The notes under the pieces: generated by a model | The model's input: only the letters and a program-made list of their open reading frames with translations | What the model was told of the DNA's origin: nothing | The model's database searches: none | Part shown: one piece after another, positions 32,201 to 47,200 of the stretch | Numbering within the stretch: position 1 is the stretch's first letter | How the letters are laid out: each line of letters begins with the position of its first letter | NCBI GenBank assembly: GCA_016617855.1 | Contig: JAECUM010006822.1 | Span: 1 to 64,000 of the forward strand | Direction of reading: 5' to 3' | Length of the DNA: 64,000 nt | Origin: Megalonaias nervosa | Taxonomy: Eukaryota; Mollusca; Bivalvia; Unionida; Unionidae | Made by a program: the position numbers and the translations under genes

Positions 32201-35200
32201 TTTTTCTCTGTTTTGACACTGATATCCAGTTGATGCACAGTTTTAAACAATGTTTGAGAAAACTCCATGTTAACTCCATATTTCCTCAAGATGTTGATAC
32301 CATTAAAAGGGAGGTCATACAGTTTGTGCATCTGATAAAATTTCCTATTGGACAATAAAATATGATGGATTCTAATATTATGACTTTGTGGTCTTAAACT
32401 AAGTAACAGAAAGAGCAAAACAAACAAGCTTGGTAAAAACAACAATATAATTTAATCCTGTAAGTTATAAAATGAACATTTAAGAGGAACATACAGTATT
32501 GTGAATTAAATAGTCAAGTATAGAGTGTTTTGAATATATTTCAATCTTGAATTCTTGAATGTGCTGATGTACTGAGAGTCTTATAGTTCCACTATGATGT
32601 AGTCCAGAATCTTTTTGAATGCATGATGTAATCCAGAATCTTTTTGAATACCTTCAAAATAATCCTAATATAATGTTCTAGTCCAAAATATCAATGATCA
32701 CTTTGTAATTCCATTGAATAATTTGAATCAATATTTCCTCTCAAATTATATCTGAACACATTTAAAGGTGATTCCACAAGGACAGATGTTGAAATAGGAA
32801 TGAATAATTTTGTTTATCAGAATGCAGTGTAAAAACCTAAGACACAATAAGGTGACCAGGAAGTTTGCTTCCAGAGCTTTCTAAGGTTAAAAGACTATGT
32901 CAGCATATTTATAAATGTTTTCTTAACATACAACACACAAATCTTGGACAAAAGTTTGCCATCTGAGCATTTGTTTACAAATGACTATTAGCTTAATCTA
33001 CAACCTACAATCATGGAAAAAAAGCACAACTATAGATATTCATAACACTAATGTATCTCTGTCATAGGGTTGTACCATAAAACATAACATGGAGAGGTGG
33101 TTCAATGGCACACCATAAAACATAACATGGATAGGTTCTTCAGTCACACCATAAAACATAACATGGAGAGGCTGTTCAATGGCACGCCATAAAACATAAC
33201 ATGGAGAGGTTCTTCAGTCACACCATAAAACATAACATGGAGAGGCTGTTCAATGGCACACCATAAAACATAACATGGAGAGGTTCTTCAGTCACACCAT
33301 AAAACATAACATGGAGGAGCTCTTCAATGGCACAGTATAAAATATAACATGGAGGAGCTCTTAAGTGGCAAGCCATAAAACATAACATGGAGGGGCTCTT
33401 TAGTGGCACCCCATAGCAGACTTGCACTAATATGTTTTAAAAAATTCAAACCAAATAAGTCAACTGAATCCACAAAAACTACATATCATGTTTGCAAACC
33501 CTAACTTTATTTTCCTAATTGAATCTCCCCTATATTTAACCCACCCCTCCATTTATTTTTCCTGAATTGTGGATGGTGGCTATTTTATCATTTAAATTTC
33601 AAAGTACTAGAATGAACCCTGTCTAGTGCCTGGGATAAGGCACTTAGACTTTGGGTTGCAATCCATAGGTAGAGTTTTATTCTTTGCATTATCTTTTGGA
33701 GAATTGGGGGTTAAGAGTAATCAGCCATTTACCTTTCTGTGAAGTACTGCCTTGTCAATGTACCATCCATGACTAAAGCTCAAATGTTGATTATAGATAT
33801 CAGGTCTTTGAAATGCCCAACTGTTTGATTCCCAGGGTAAGTAAATTGTCACTTGGGCAGGCAAATCTCTGGAAACCTCACTCCCAAATTGTAATTAAAT
33901 TGGTTGCATTTGCAACTAAAATTGATAATTGAAAATGGTCAGCTGATTGCCTATTGACAACCTTCAGAATCATAATATGGTGAATAGAAAACGTCAACAG
34001 TTTCAAATAATGTGTTTGTCAAACATTTTACTTTATAAAGGATTCAGTAAATGCAATTTGATTCACAACATAATCACTTTTAGATGGCGCTGTTGCCATC
34101 TTGCACATGTATGTGACTAGCCTAGCTTGCTGCCTCATTAAAGTGACCAGTCTGATACATGACATATGCTGTAAAACTCAGTTAATGTACGCAGTTAATG
34201 CACACATATTCAGGAAAATGTAGACATGGAAATAAATATGCATATGTATTTGTGGAAATGTGAATATGGACCAGTCTAATACATGACTTGTGCTATTAAT
34301 GTACATATGCCTATGTATTTGGGAAAATGTAAACATGGACCAGTCTAATACATGACTTGTGCTATTAATGTACATATGCATATGTATTTGTGGAAATGTG
34401 AACATGGACCAGTTTAATACATGACTTGTGCTATTAATGTACTTATGCATATGTATTTGTGGAAATGTGAACATGGACCAGTCTAATACATGACTTGTGC
34501 TATTAATGTACATATGCATATGTATTTGTGGAAATGTGAACATGGAGCAGTCTAATACATGACTTGTGCTATTAATGTACATATGCATATGTATTTGTGG
34601 ATATGTGAACATGTAGATAAATATGGAAATTTGAAAGTAATATTATTTTCAGTCCTACTTCCATAAATGCAGATATGGCTAAGGTTCTATTAATATAAAC
34701 TCGCATCAGAAGAAAATGAAGGTTAAAGCCATATATCACCTCATGGCAATACTACCTAATAATGAAGTACATAATACATATATGGCATTCCCATGTTATA
34801 AGTCTGTCCATGGGAGTTAAGTGTGTTTGTGTGTGTGATTTGGATTTTTGACGTAGCTTTAAAAAATATCAGTCATATCGCTACAATGTCTGCAGTATGG
34901 CAATTTATAGAAAATGAAGGTTAAAGCCATATATCACCTCAGGGCAAGACTACCTTATAATGAAGTACATATACATATATGGTACTCCCTTCTTGTAAGA
35001 CTGTCCATGGGAACTACGGAGTATCCAACCATATAGTGAGGCCACCTTATAATGAAGTAATAATACATATGCAGTGCTCCTTCATTATGATGCCATCCAA
35101 GGGAGCCAGAATATCTATTATAGTGAGACCACTTTATAATGAAACAATAATACATATACATGTATGTTAATCAATGAAACTTGCATGCTAGTAAAATTGC

Positions 35201-38200
35201 AAGTAGTACAGATAGATAGATACATTGATTGATTTGATAGATAATGTTAGTTTCTTGTACTGTAACACAGAGTCAGTTGGAGCTATTTGGGTTCTGGCTT
35301 TTGATAAAGAAAACCACAGCAAGATTCTGGATGATACAGAGCTGAAAATCATTGACTTGCTGGTGGAATTCAAAGGAAAATCCACAGATAAGGAGGTCAG
35401 AAAGGCTGTTGATGGAACATTGTGGATTCTTCGAGAGGAGCTTCAAAAGAACAACAAGTATAAACACATAGGTATATATATATATATATATATATGTTTC
35501 ATATTTTCATTATTTAATAAGTTTGCCATTGTGCATTAATGCATGTGTCCATTTACTGTCTAGTGTTGAGGTTTGAGCTGTCCCAGGGAGAAAGGTCATT
35601 TTAAATTTGTGACATAACGAACAATATTATGACATAACATATGTCATGATTGTAATTAAAACGCTCTGCAAAGGGAAAGACAAAGAAAACCAAGAATGTT
35701 GCAGACAAAACTGACATAAATTAATCATTGTAAAGTATATTATAATAATGAAAAACTTACATAAATTGATCATTGTTAAGTATATTATAATAATAAAAAA
35801 TGACATAAATTAAATATATTATAGTTATAAAAACACTAACAGAAATTAATCATTGTTATGTACATTATAATAACAAAACTAACATAAATTAATCATTGGT
35901 ATGTATATTATAATAAAAAGACTGACATAAATGAATTATTGCTAAGTATATTATAATAAAAAAACTGACATAAATGAATTATTGCTAAGTATATTATAAT
36001 CATAAAAAACTGACATAAATGACTCTTTTGTTAAGTATATATTATAATAATGAAACAGAAATTGACCTATTGTCCATCATGCCAGTCATGACTAATATTA
36101 AATACCATAAATACTCTTGTACAAGTCTGATCCAAGTGCAAGCTGCATATACCTATCATACATGCCAATCATTATGCTTTTTGGTGTAATCATTATGCTT
36201 TGTTTCACCAAATTATGTTTTACACAAGACTGCATAGGGATTATGCTTTTTTGCTACCTTAAAATATAAAATAAAAATAAAGCAATAAAAATTGTTTTTG
36301 TCATTTTATTATCATCTCTTTAATTCCACTCATATTAATTTGAAAATATTCTTAAAAATGACTGCTGCGTAAGAATAGCATAAGAGTATTTTCCTGATTT
36401 TCAGTTTATAGCAACTGTATTTGACCCATTTCAAAGAAAGCAGATGGGTTTCTTCAAAAGTGAACTTTGCCGTAACAGATTCATTTTATTGATAAAATAG
36501 TTAGTGAACCAGTATATGTTTTAAAGAAAATGGCGCCAGATGTTAAGTGAAACACTTTATGGTGTGAGTTGTCGATGTTATGTAACAGAACTATTAGAAC
36601 AGATGGATCTTTTCAAACTTCGAAACATGTCAGATCAGAAAAAGTGACAAATCAACCCCACTGTACATGCTTTAAAAGGAGAATATAAGAGTAAAGTAAT
36701 ACATCTCTCTGAGCACCTGGCCATGATCATTGCAGAATTTCAGTTCATGGTCATTCAGCAAAAGTTACGTATGTAGACTATTTGTAGTAAGTGTTGAATA
36801 TAAATAATTTTTCAGTATATTTTGTGTTTGTATTCTGGCTCAAATCCATATGGATTTTGCCCTTTGTGACAAGAATTTTGACCAGCTGCAGAACCATGTT
36901 AGTCATAAAGATGTATCTTGTTGTAATTCTGACATGTAATATATAGATTACACTTTTTACGCCCAAATTACACTTTTTTGCCACTTATAATAGAAATAAT
37001 TATGCTTATCTCTCTCGGACGTTTGGCATGAATGACCTACATCTGCTGACTTGGGGGTTTGCCATGAATGACCTAGATCTGCTGACTCGGGGTTTGGCAT
37101 GAATGACCTAGATCTGCTGACTCGGGGGTTTGGCATGATTGACCTAGATCTGCTGACTTGGGGGTTTGCCATGAATGACCTAGATCTGCTGACTCGGGGG
37201 TTTGGCATGAATGACCTAGATCTGCTGACTTGGGGGTTTGGCATGAATGACCTAGATCTGCTGACTCATTATGCATCAGGATATATGGGTTTCTGCATTT
37301 TGTTAGAACTAAGCAGAAAAACAAACAACATTTACCTTCATCTGCAGGTGTAATATGCAAAGGCAGATCAATGTTCTTTGCGGTTGCACCTGAACTGTAC
37401 ATGAGTACATAGTATATATACATTTATTGTATATGTATGTATACAGTGTTCATTGGAACCTCAGTCTGCAATCCATGGCAAGGATGGTAGATATGTAATT
37501 ATATTTATACAATCTGCAGGTTACATATTATTAATTTCTTGTTGAAAATGACATGATGAAATCACCAGCAAACAGCAAACTAGTCAAACTATATAATACA
37601 ATAATAATTCTAGCTGAGTGGTAATTCTCATTTACTAATTATTTTACATAAGTTTATGCATGTGGTATTTATAGGTTACTGCATTTGTATGGGAAGGTAT
37701 GAACGAGTTTTTTGGATGGATATACTGCACGACCTTGGGAGTGCAGTATATCCATCAGACAAAACAAGTTCATATTTTCCCATCCAAATGCAGTAACCTT
37801 TTTATTATATGCTCATTTTTTTTATTCTTCCCAAGGCTTAATTATATAAACAAAAATACACTTCAAGAAACAAAGTAACTGAAACAACTTTAGCATTTGA
37901 TCTGGAATTAATAGATTTTGGTATTTTTCTTGATTCGATGAAATTTGTGATTATGGACTGGACTTATCTACATAAAGTACATCGGATTTCAGCAGTGTCT
38001 GTGCCAATTCTATATGAAATACATCAGATTGAAGCAGCGAGGGAGAAGCGTGTTGACATCTGCAAATGCACTTCTGTTCTGTTCATTGAATATTTGAAAT
38101 CATAATGTTGGAAAAATATGAAGTCTTTCAATTGCAGTTATCAAAATGACGCTATGGAATTTAATATTTATTTCATTTTGAGTGCAGTAAGGAGGATGTA

Positions 38201-41200
38201 ATTGCACTTAGAATATAATTGAAATTCTGTACAATTTCGAAATGTGTAATCAAGCTTGAGAACCCATGACGTGGGTCATGTAATTCAGTTTTGCAGAACT
38301 AAGAAAGTACATTTTGAGGAAATTCAGGATGTAAAACTGTAAGTGTATTTTTTGCCATTCTTATTACCAGCTAAAGAAGACAGTTTATGCCTTGTCAACT
38401 GCATGTTGTTTGTAAGGACCCTGTCTGACGTCTATAGCTAGCCTAAATCTGACAAATTGCATCAAAAAAGTTAATGCAGAATGTGCCAAAGCAGCTGGTA
38501 TGTGGCAGTCCATGAAACATCACCTTTAGTTCATTCAGAAACAAATTTTAGTCAACCAAAATGTAAAGCGTCTACTACGAGAGTGTACATGATTTGTTTA
38601 CAAAGTAGTTCCTAATACACTATTGGGCACATGTGAGTTCAATATGAAGTTGCGTGCAAGTGCAATATTGTAAAATATTGAATGATTCTGACAATACAAA
38701 GTTAATGGAGAGAAAAATGAGCATATAATAATATAAATAACTTGCTGAACTCAAATTCTGGAAGGAATTTAGAATCAACATTTTTAGATAAAGAGAGAAA
38801 GAATGACAAAATGATAGTTAGTGGCCTTCAAAAACAAAACTGAGTTATCTATTGTTGTTAAAACTTCTATATGAAGTAGAAATCATAATTCTTGCATTAT
38901 CATCGATTCTTTTGTGAATGAACTGAAAACTACATCAATAATACTTAAACAAAGCTTACAGTATTTCTCCTTTGATAAGACAAGGGTACCAGCCAGTATT
39001 ACTTTTACCATTATTAGACCATGGGACCAGCCAACAGTATTGCTTCCCAGATATAACCATGGGACCAGCCTAAAGTATTTCTTCCATCATTAGACTGTAG
39101 GACCAGCATATGGTATTTCTCATATGATAAGACCAGGGGGACATTTGATGATATTTCTCCTGTTACAAGATAGGGGGCCATGCGAAGTCCTTAGGACCAG
39201 CCTATGATATTTTTTTTTAAAGATAAGACCAGGGACTAGCCTATAGTATCTCTCCCATGATGACAACACTTCAAGATATCCTACAGTATGTCTCTTATGA
39301 TGAGACCAGGGGGTCAAGCCTACAGTATTTATCTTATGGTAAGACCAGGGGGCCAGACTACAGTATTTCTCTTGTGATAAGACCAATGCGCCAGCCTACA
39401 GTATTTCTCATATGATAAGACCATGGGGCCAGTCTGCAGTGTTTATCTTATGATAAGAGCAGGAGGCCAGCCTACAGTATTTCTCCCATGATAACTCAAG
39501 TGTTCCAGGTTACAATATTTATGACAAGACCAGGGTGACAGTCTTCAGTGTTCTCCCATAAATAGACAGGATGTCAAACAAAGGTATTTCTCCCATAACA
39601 AGAAAAAGGGGTCAGCCTATAATATTTCTCCCATCAATAAGTCTTTTGCCAGCCTTTATTATTTTTAGTGGATAAGACCAGGGGGCCATCTTATGGGATT
39701 TCTCCCATGATAAGTCAAGGGGCCAGCTTACAGTATTTATGGAATAAATGATTGGCTAATTTTTGATTATGCTGTTATTTAACCAGAGTTTTGCCATGCA
39801 GTAGGCAAATAATTTATTACCATACTGCCTTTTTATTATAAATATCTTCTCAAACTCAGATTCTGTATTAAATTCAAAGTAAGTACTTTTAGATAAAAAG
39901 GATAAGGCTGACAAAATTGTAATTTATTGGCATTCATCACAAACAAAATTTGCTACAGTTGTTACAAATCATTTTGAAACACCATTCATGATTGTTGCAT
40001 GATCATGGATCTCCTGTGGATGAACTGAAAACCATATCCTGGGTCCTCAAACAAAGCCAACAGTATTTCTTCCAACATTAGACTAGGGGCCAGCCAACAG
40101 TATTTCTTTCATGAAAAGAATAAGGGTACAACCTACAGTATTTCTCCTATTGTAAGCCCAGGGGGATAGCTTACAATATGTTTCTGATGATAAGACCGAG
40201 GGACTAACTCATGATAAGAACAGGGGCAAGACTACAGCATTTCTCACATATCACCATTGGTCAGCCTACAGTATTCTACTGTGGCAAAACTGATGGGCTA
40301 GCCTATAGTATTTCTCCAGCAGTGAAACCAGGGGATCAGCATACAGCATTTCTACTAGGACAAAACCAGGGTTCAACCGAAAATAATTTTCCCACCATAA
40401 AACCAAGGAGTCAGTTTATGGTATATCACCCAAGATAAAATAAGGGGGCCAGTTTACTTTATTTCTTCCATGATAAGGTGAGGGACAACCTACTGTATTT
40501 CTCCCATTTTGAGACCATTGGGCCAGAATATGGTATTTCTCCTATAATAAGACCGGTGGGCCAGCGTGCAGTAATTTTCTTATGATAAGAGCAAAGACAA
40601 TGGCCAGCCTACATCATTTTTCCCATCATAACACCAGTGGCCAACAAACAGAATTTTTCTTCCATCAAAAGGCTCTGGTGGTGGGGCTGCATACAGTATT
40701 TTCCCATGAGAAGACCAGGTGGACAGTCTATAGTATTTCATCCATCATAAGACCAGAATGTAAGCCCAATAATACTAGACTTAATCTTGTAAAACTATCC
40801 ATAGAAAATAGATGTCCAAATTTTCCACAAATGGAGTGATTGCTTGGTGGGTTTATCATCAGATGAATATAGTAGAGTTTTGGATAAAGCCAGAATGTTG
40901 AATTAGGTTAAATTTAATAGTAATTTGTTTGTTCCTGGTGCACTCTGGGAAGGTAAAAGAAAGCACAATCTGCTCATGCCACCTGCATAAAGTCAGCATA
41001 ACATAACATATTAGATTCACCATACATAATGTTTTAAGTGTCTGCCAAGTTTGTGTCCATACTTTAACTCAAGTTCTCAACTATCTACAGTTACCAAACT
41101 CTGTAGATAGTTTGTACATGCAGTAATAAAGGAACTAGAAATCAATCTTATAGGTCAAGATCACTGTGACTGAAAGAATAATAATGGTTTATGTACAAAA

Positions 41201-44200
41201 AACTTGAGTTCTCCATCATCTTCAATTACCAAGTGTTGTGGATAGCTTACACTTGGTGTAAGGAAGAATCCTTTTTAATTTCATGTTTAAAAGCTTAAAG
41301 ATGAAGGTCACTGCGACTGAAAGTTGAAAATGGTTTTTGCAAAGTAACTCAGTTTCTCCACCATGTACAGTTATTAAATTTTTGTGGATAGTCTGCATGT
41401 GTTGTAAGGAAAAAATACATTGATTTCAGTGTTTAAAGGTCAAAGGTTACAGGTAAATGTAACTGAAAGAAGAAAAATGATTTATGCACAATATCTTGAG
41501 TTATTCATCATCTTTGGTTATGAAACTTTGTGGATGGCTTGCATTTGTTGTTAGGAAGAACTTAATTAATTTTGGATTTCATAGGTCAAGCTCACTAACT
41601 GGGAATATGAAAAGAAAATGATTTCTGCACCATAATATTACTTCTACATGACATACATCAACAAAACTTTATGAATGGCTTGTACTGTTGAGCAAACTTA
41701 TTGATTTCTGGGTAACAGACACAAATGTCAAGGTAAATTAAACTGAAAGAAGAAAAAGGTTTTTGTATAAAAGTTTCATTTCTCTGATAAAATGACTAAA
41801 CTCATGGGGCAGTTGTATGATGTAACATCCATGGTACACTCAATGTAATAATTTGTCATTGCTAACCTTAATTTGTAATCTGACTCAGAAATGCATATGA
41901 CTGTTGAGGACAAATGCTCAAACTTCACAGAAAATTTAAATGTTAATAGAACATAAATTTACCTAATTAATTGGGTAGAACATTTGATTTGGAGAACTTC
42001 AGTGTATCATTTTGCCAGGCAGACAAAATTAACACCAGTTTAGTAAAAGCTCACCTCCAAGCATAGATGATGGTACAGATATATTGTTAGATATTGAGAG
42101 TTAAATGCATTGCTTATGAACATGACAGTATTGTCCACAAAGATCCTTAAAATGTGTCAGCAGCAGAATTGCTGCATGTGTTGGATGTTGTTACGAAAAA
42201 TGTGGATTATAGTAAATTTGTCTTTCCCTCCATCTGTCCATCCATCCAGCTAAGCTTTACGTTTTTGTCAGTTTCGAGGAAATGCAGTGGGGCAATCATG
42301 TTCCATGAACACATTTCTTATTAAAAAGGTTTATATTCTTAAAATTGTATTAATTTAGTGAGCTCCTTTGAACAAAAGAACAGGCCCAAAACTGCAGCCA
42401 AGAAATCGAGTGAGAGCTCTGGAACACCTGTAAAAGATGGGAAGGGCCACATCATGATCAGCTACAACTGGAGCCATCAGAAGGACTTGGTACAGATAAG
42501 AGACTTTCTAAAAGAACATGGTTTTTCGGTGTGGATGGATATTGACAACATGGGTGGCTCAACACTTCAGGCCATGGCTGAGGCTGTAGAACATGCACAT
42601 GTTATTCTGATATGTATGTCACAGAAATACAAGGACAGTCCAAACTGTAGAGCAGGTAAACTTTAGAAATAACAAAACAGTGAAGTAGTTTTACATTGTT
42701 AATGTGGGCTAATATATAGTTTAACTCAAAACACTGTGGGTCCAAATTTCTGGCTTTAGGTTTTGGTTCTTTTTATTTTAGGTCATAGGCAAGAAAAAAG
42801 GCTACCGTATATCAGTATGGATGGTATATATCAAGAAAATGTTTGTATAATGGTTTCATCATATTTTACTTTATTTAATTAGACTTGCTATTAGTCTGGT
42901 GAACAACCTAGCCCAATATAAACTCTGGATCAATCCAGTCATTAGATACCATATATATTCATGTACAGTTGCTGATCCAATTGCAAACTGCATAGACCCA
43001 GAACTACCATCACAAAATGCACCAGAAGATATAGGAGTATACAGTTCATTAGGAATAATAAGTAGAATAAACTGCACAGACCCTGATTTGCTGTCACATT
43101 ATGCAAAGACAGATGGGGTCTGTGTTGTTTGCATGTGGGCCTGAATTATGTTAGGGTCTATTTTGTTTGCAGTTTAACCTGAATTATATTGGGGTCTATG
43201 TTGTTTGATGATGAACCCGAGTTATAAGCGAGTATATTTATTAACAGAGCTTAACTTTATCTATTTACTTCAAAAATAATCAATTTCATGGCATATGCAA
43301 GTAATTGCTTGTTACAAAAACACTTACTTTTTATAATTACCTCATATAGCAGTTGGTATGGTGAATAATTCTATTATATTGTGTGAATTTTATTTTTGAA
43401 GTTTCAATTGCATTATTTGTTCTAGGTCATAGCTAATTCGCAATTAATATTAAGGTCATTGGTCAAGGCCACTATAACTGACAGAAGAAAAATGGCTTCT
43501 GCAGAATAACTTAAGTTCTCAATCATCTACAGAAACCAGACATTATGGATGGCTTGCTCTTGGGGTAAGGAAGAACTCTAATAATTTTGGGTTCAAAAGG
43601 TCCCTGTTGATGCTCACTGTGACTGAAAGATTGAAAAAGGGTTTCCCCACATTAACATTAATTCTGCATAACATGTCTTAACCAAACTATGTGAATGACT
43701 TACACTTGAGCAAAGGAAGAAACCTATTAATTTTTGAGGTCAAAAGATCAAAGGTCAGGATCACTGTGACTTAAAGAAAATTATTTCCATAATAAAACAT
43801 AGGTTCTACAAAACAGACCAGGGCGAAACTCTGTGGATGGTATACAATTGGAATAAGGAAGAGGCATATGGATTGTGGTTTCAAAAGGCCAAATGTCAAG
43901 GTCACTGTAACTGAAGAAAACTAAAGGATTATCAAGCATTGGCCTAGGCAGTGGTGTATCAAGAAATTCTGGTCTTCCCTTTTGCAAAACTTGATCTTCA
44001 CTAAGAAAAGTTGTTTTATGGGAATTTTGGTCCCCACTGGCACTTCCTCTCCCCCACCACAGTTGCAGGGGTTATTTGGGCAGTTACTAAGCTACTGACC
44101 CTAGAACTGCCTCCTGCCTCGCCTATACTAATTTACACTTATTACTGATCTTAAAAGTAGCATTATAAACTAAGTTGACTATGAGAGTCAGATAAATGGA

Positions 44201-47200
44201 TGATGGAAAATAAAGACTAGACTATATAGCATTCCCTCACTGTACTGTCATTCATTATAACACATTTCCTAATCAAAGTCAGTTATGGTCATGGGTCCAG
44301 TTTATTATGCAATATTAAAATTAGTTTGATAATGTACATCATTATAAGGTGGTCTCCCTATAAAACAGTATACTTCACACCTTCCATGGACAGCATTGTA
44401 ATAAGAGATTGCCCTTATTTTGATTGAACAAAACAGATTTGAACAACTTTTAGTTGCACTATGAAAGTGATGTATGCCCTGGACCCAATTTCACTAAGTA
44501 TTTTAAAATTCTGTTATCAAACTGAGATGCTTGAATATCTTTGTTATTGCTAATTTGGTAATAATTATCTTTTTCACAGAACATTTAGCAAATTTAGGGA
44601 TTAAAAATCCATTCATAAAAATTCTAATTTTCCTTAAAGGAGTCTCATCTTGTCTCTGAGGAAATTTTAAGGATTTCCTCAAACTTGAGGATTTCATAAC
44701 TTTTTGTTCAACAATAAGAAAGATTTCCATGTGTTATATGTAAAAGCTAAAAGGTGATTTTGCATCCTGTCTACTATATCTCCTTTGGACAAAAACTGTT
44801 GGTATTGATGAAAATAGGGCCAGAGATACATACAGACCCAGAAACATTTACATACCCCTTTGAAATACAACAAAATCATGAACAAATCTTTGCTTAAATG
44901 AATGGAAAATAAATTCAAAATAAAACTGAGTGAATGCAGAAACACTAATAATGAATGAAGAATTCATAACAAAAATATATGCATCAAACACTTAACTATA
45001 AATGATAAATTATAAGCCAGACATTTTTTATTCTAATGCAGTTACTTTGTTGGCAAATTCTCTCAAAAGCATTTGCATCTGATGCATATTTGGGATATTT
45101 AAATGTTTCAGGGTCTGTAAAAAAAATTTTTTCATTCCAGTCCAGTTTTTAGCTTACCTGGCCATAAGACCAAGGGAGCGTATGGTATGACCCTGGCATA
45201 TGTAGTGCATTGTGTGTTGCGCATTGTGTGTTGTACATTGTGTGTTGTACATTGTGCAGTTGTCTGACAATAATTGCTTGTTACCACTCAGGAATTTATA
45301 TTTCTGAACCAATTTCAATAGAACCTGGAATATGGTTTAAAATCTCAGACATTATGATGAACAAGGTCCATGCATATTAATGAGGTGATCTTGTACCTAA
45401 TGTTGTTACCACTTTGAAGGCCATATTTCTAATTGATCAAACTTGGAATGTAGGCTTTTATCAGTAAGATCTCATAAGAGTTCATTAATGAACTAGATTC
45501 ATGCATGATGTGGTGATCATGTATCTGATTGACTTGGCTTGTTACCTATCTGGAAGCCTATTTCTGATCCCATTTTAATCATACTTGCATTATGCAGGGT
45601 TTCCTGGCTACCTGAAAATTTGGTTTAAGGAGAAATAATTGGTTTGTTCCTGATAAGGAAAAGCCTTTTAATTTCACAAATATTGATCTGACTCAACATC
45701 AACTTGATGGCAGAAAAAAATATTTAACTGAGTAATAATTGAACTGATTGTGAGTTAATTTTATTCAGTTCTTACTGGACTTTGAAGAGGTTGCAGAACT
45801 ATGGAATTGGCTAATTGAGATACAATGGTTATGTGGATCATTAGGATGCTTGCCCACAACATATCTGTATAGTCATTCCAAGCACTTGGGTAATCAGATT
45901 GGCCAAGTAGACTGGTTACCCCTTACTCTACTCCATATCAGTGTCTTTTCTTGTGGTGAAGATAAAAAAGACCAATCTATGATAATACTATGCCAACATG
46001 TTTGCAGTATGTAATCTCTGTAAATCTTAAAGAAAAATAAAAAAGCATATCATCCTGAGTTTCTCATTTGAGCTGTAGTGTCAGTGAAAATGTATTGTGA
46101 TAAATATTTGCTTATTATTTTGTAGTTTGCACTGGGAACACAGTGTTAAGTATTATCATCAGTAGTAATTTGACACCCCCCCACTTGCATTTACGGTAAA
46201 TTTTAATTTCAGACCATAACAAATTCTTGGGGCAATTTTCAATACAGAATCCCATTCTCTGGGTGTCCTTGACAATGACTGAATTCAGTATATAGTCAAT
46301 AGTCACATATTTCAAGTAGAAGTGGGGATAAGCATTTTTTTTCTAAACCACCTGTCCTCAAGCTGACCATGTTAAAATTGGCTGTACCAAGGTAATTGTA
46401 CTACTTACTCATCCATGGACCAAGTGATGCTGATTCACATTTATGAAAAGCTCTGAGCCTCACCATTGCTTATAATTTTAGCGTATATCATTTGTCGGTT
46501 ACTTTAGCATATATAGTCCATTTGTTGTCAGTCCAGAACATGTTATAAAGTTTGCCAACTTTGCAATTTGCATGGGCTCACAGTGCAAACTTTATACTAA
46601 AATTGCTTAAGATGATGAAAATACCATGCTCAATGTAAAGATAACATTTCAAAGGATTCTGGTATTGAGCTTGTGTCAGGTGCCAGTCAGTTTTTGTTAA
46701 GAGTGTAAGCAGTGAGTTGATGCTTACAAGTGTACATTGTTGAAGAAAGTGATGACAGGGACAACTGTATGTTTCATCTCACTCCATGGATAAGTACTTG
46801 GAAATATTTTCTCTGAGACCCTCATATCAAGTGGATTAAAAAAAATTAGCCTTTGTAATTTGTGCGGATTTCTTGTCAGAATTGAAAACAAGTCAGACTC
46901 TATTCTAAATGCTGTCTTTATACCAACATATGCTGTTAAGCAGAGTAAAGTTAACATTGTTCTGTAAATTAAAAAGATTTACATGCATATTTGTATGAAT
47001 TGCTGTAGTTATTCTTTTTTCTAGTGATACATCTTGTGTTTTAGTGTTTATGGTCATATGTCTGATTCAGATGTTATGGGAGAGTCTAAAAAAAGAACCA
47101 ACTTTTCATTAAAAAAATACACACTATCACAGCTAAAATGTTTTTCATTGCATTTAGTAAGAGTCACAAGTCGACCCTGAACATAGAAATTTCATGCAGG

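Noticed and set aside
34178..34612. 144-residue repetitive protein on the minus strand
   Set aside because: It is a tandem repeat of 23 codons per unit in an intron, with no start context or splicing support.
36995..37268. Regular 36-bp repeats resembling a CRISPR array
   Set aside because: The repeats are directly adjacent without unique spacers, and the DNA is animal; it is a tandem minisatellite.
43945..44130. A hAT element starting cagtggtgtatc
   Set aside because: No matching inverted end or 8-bp duplication was found.
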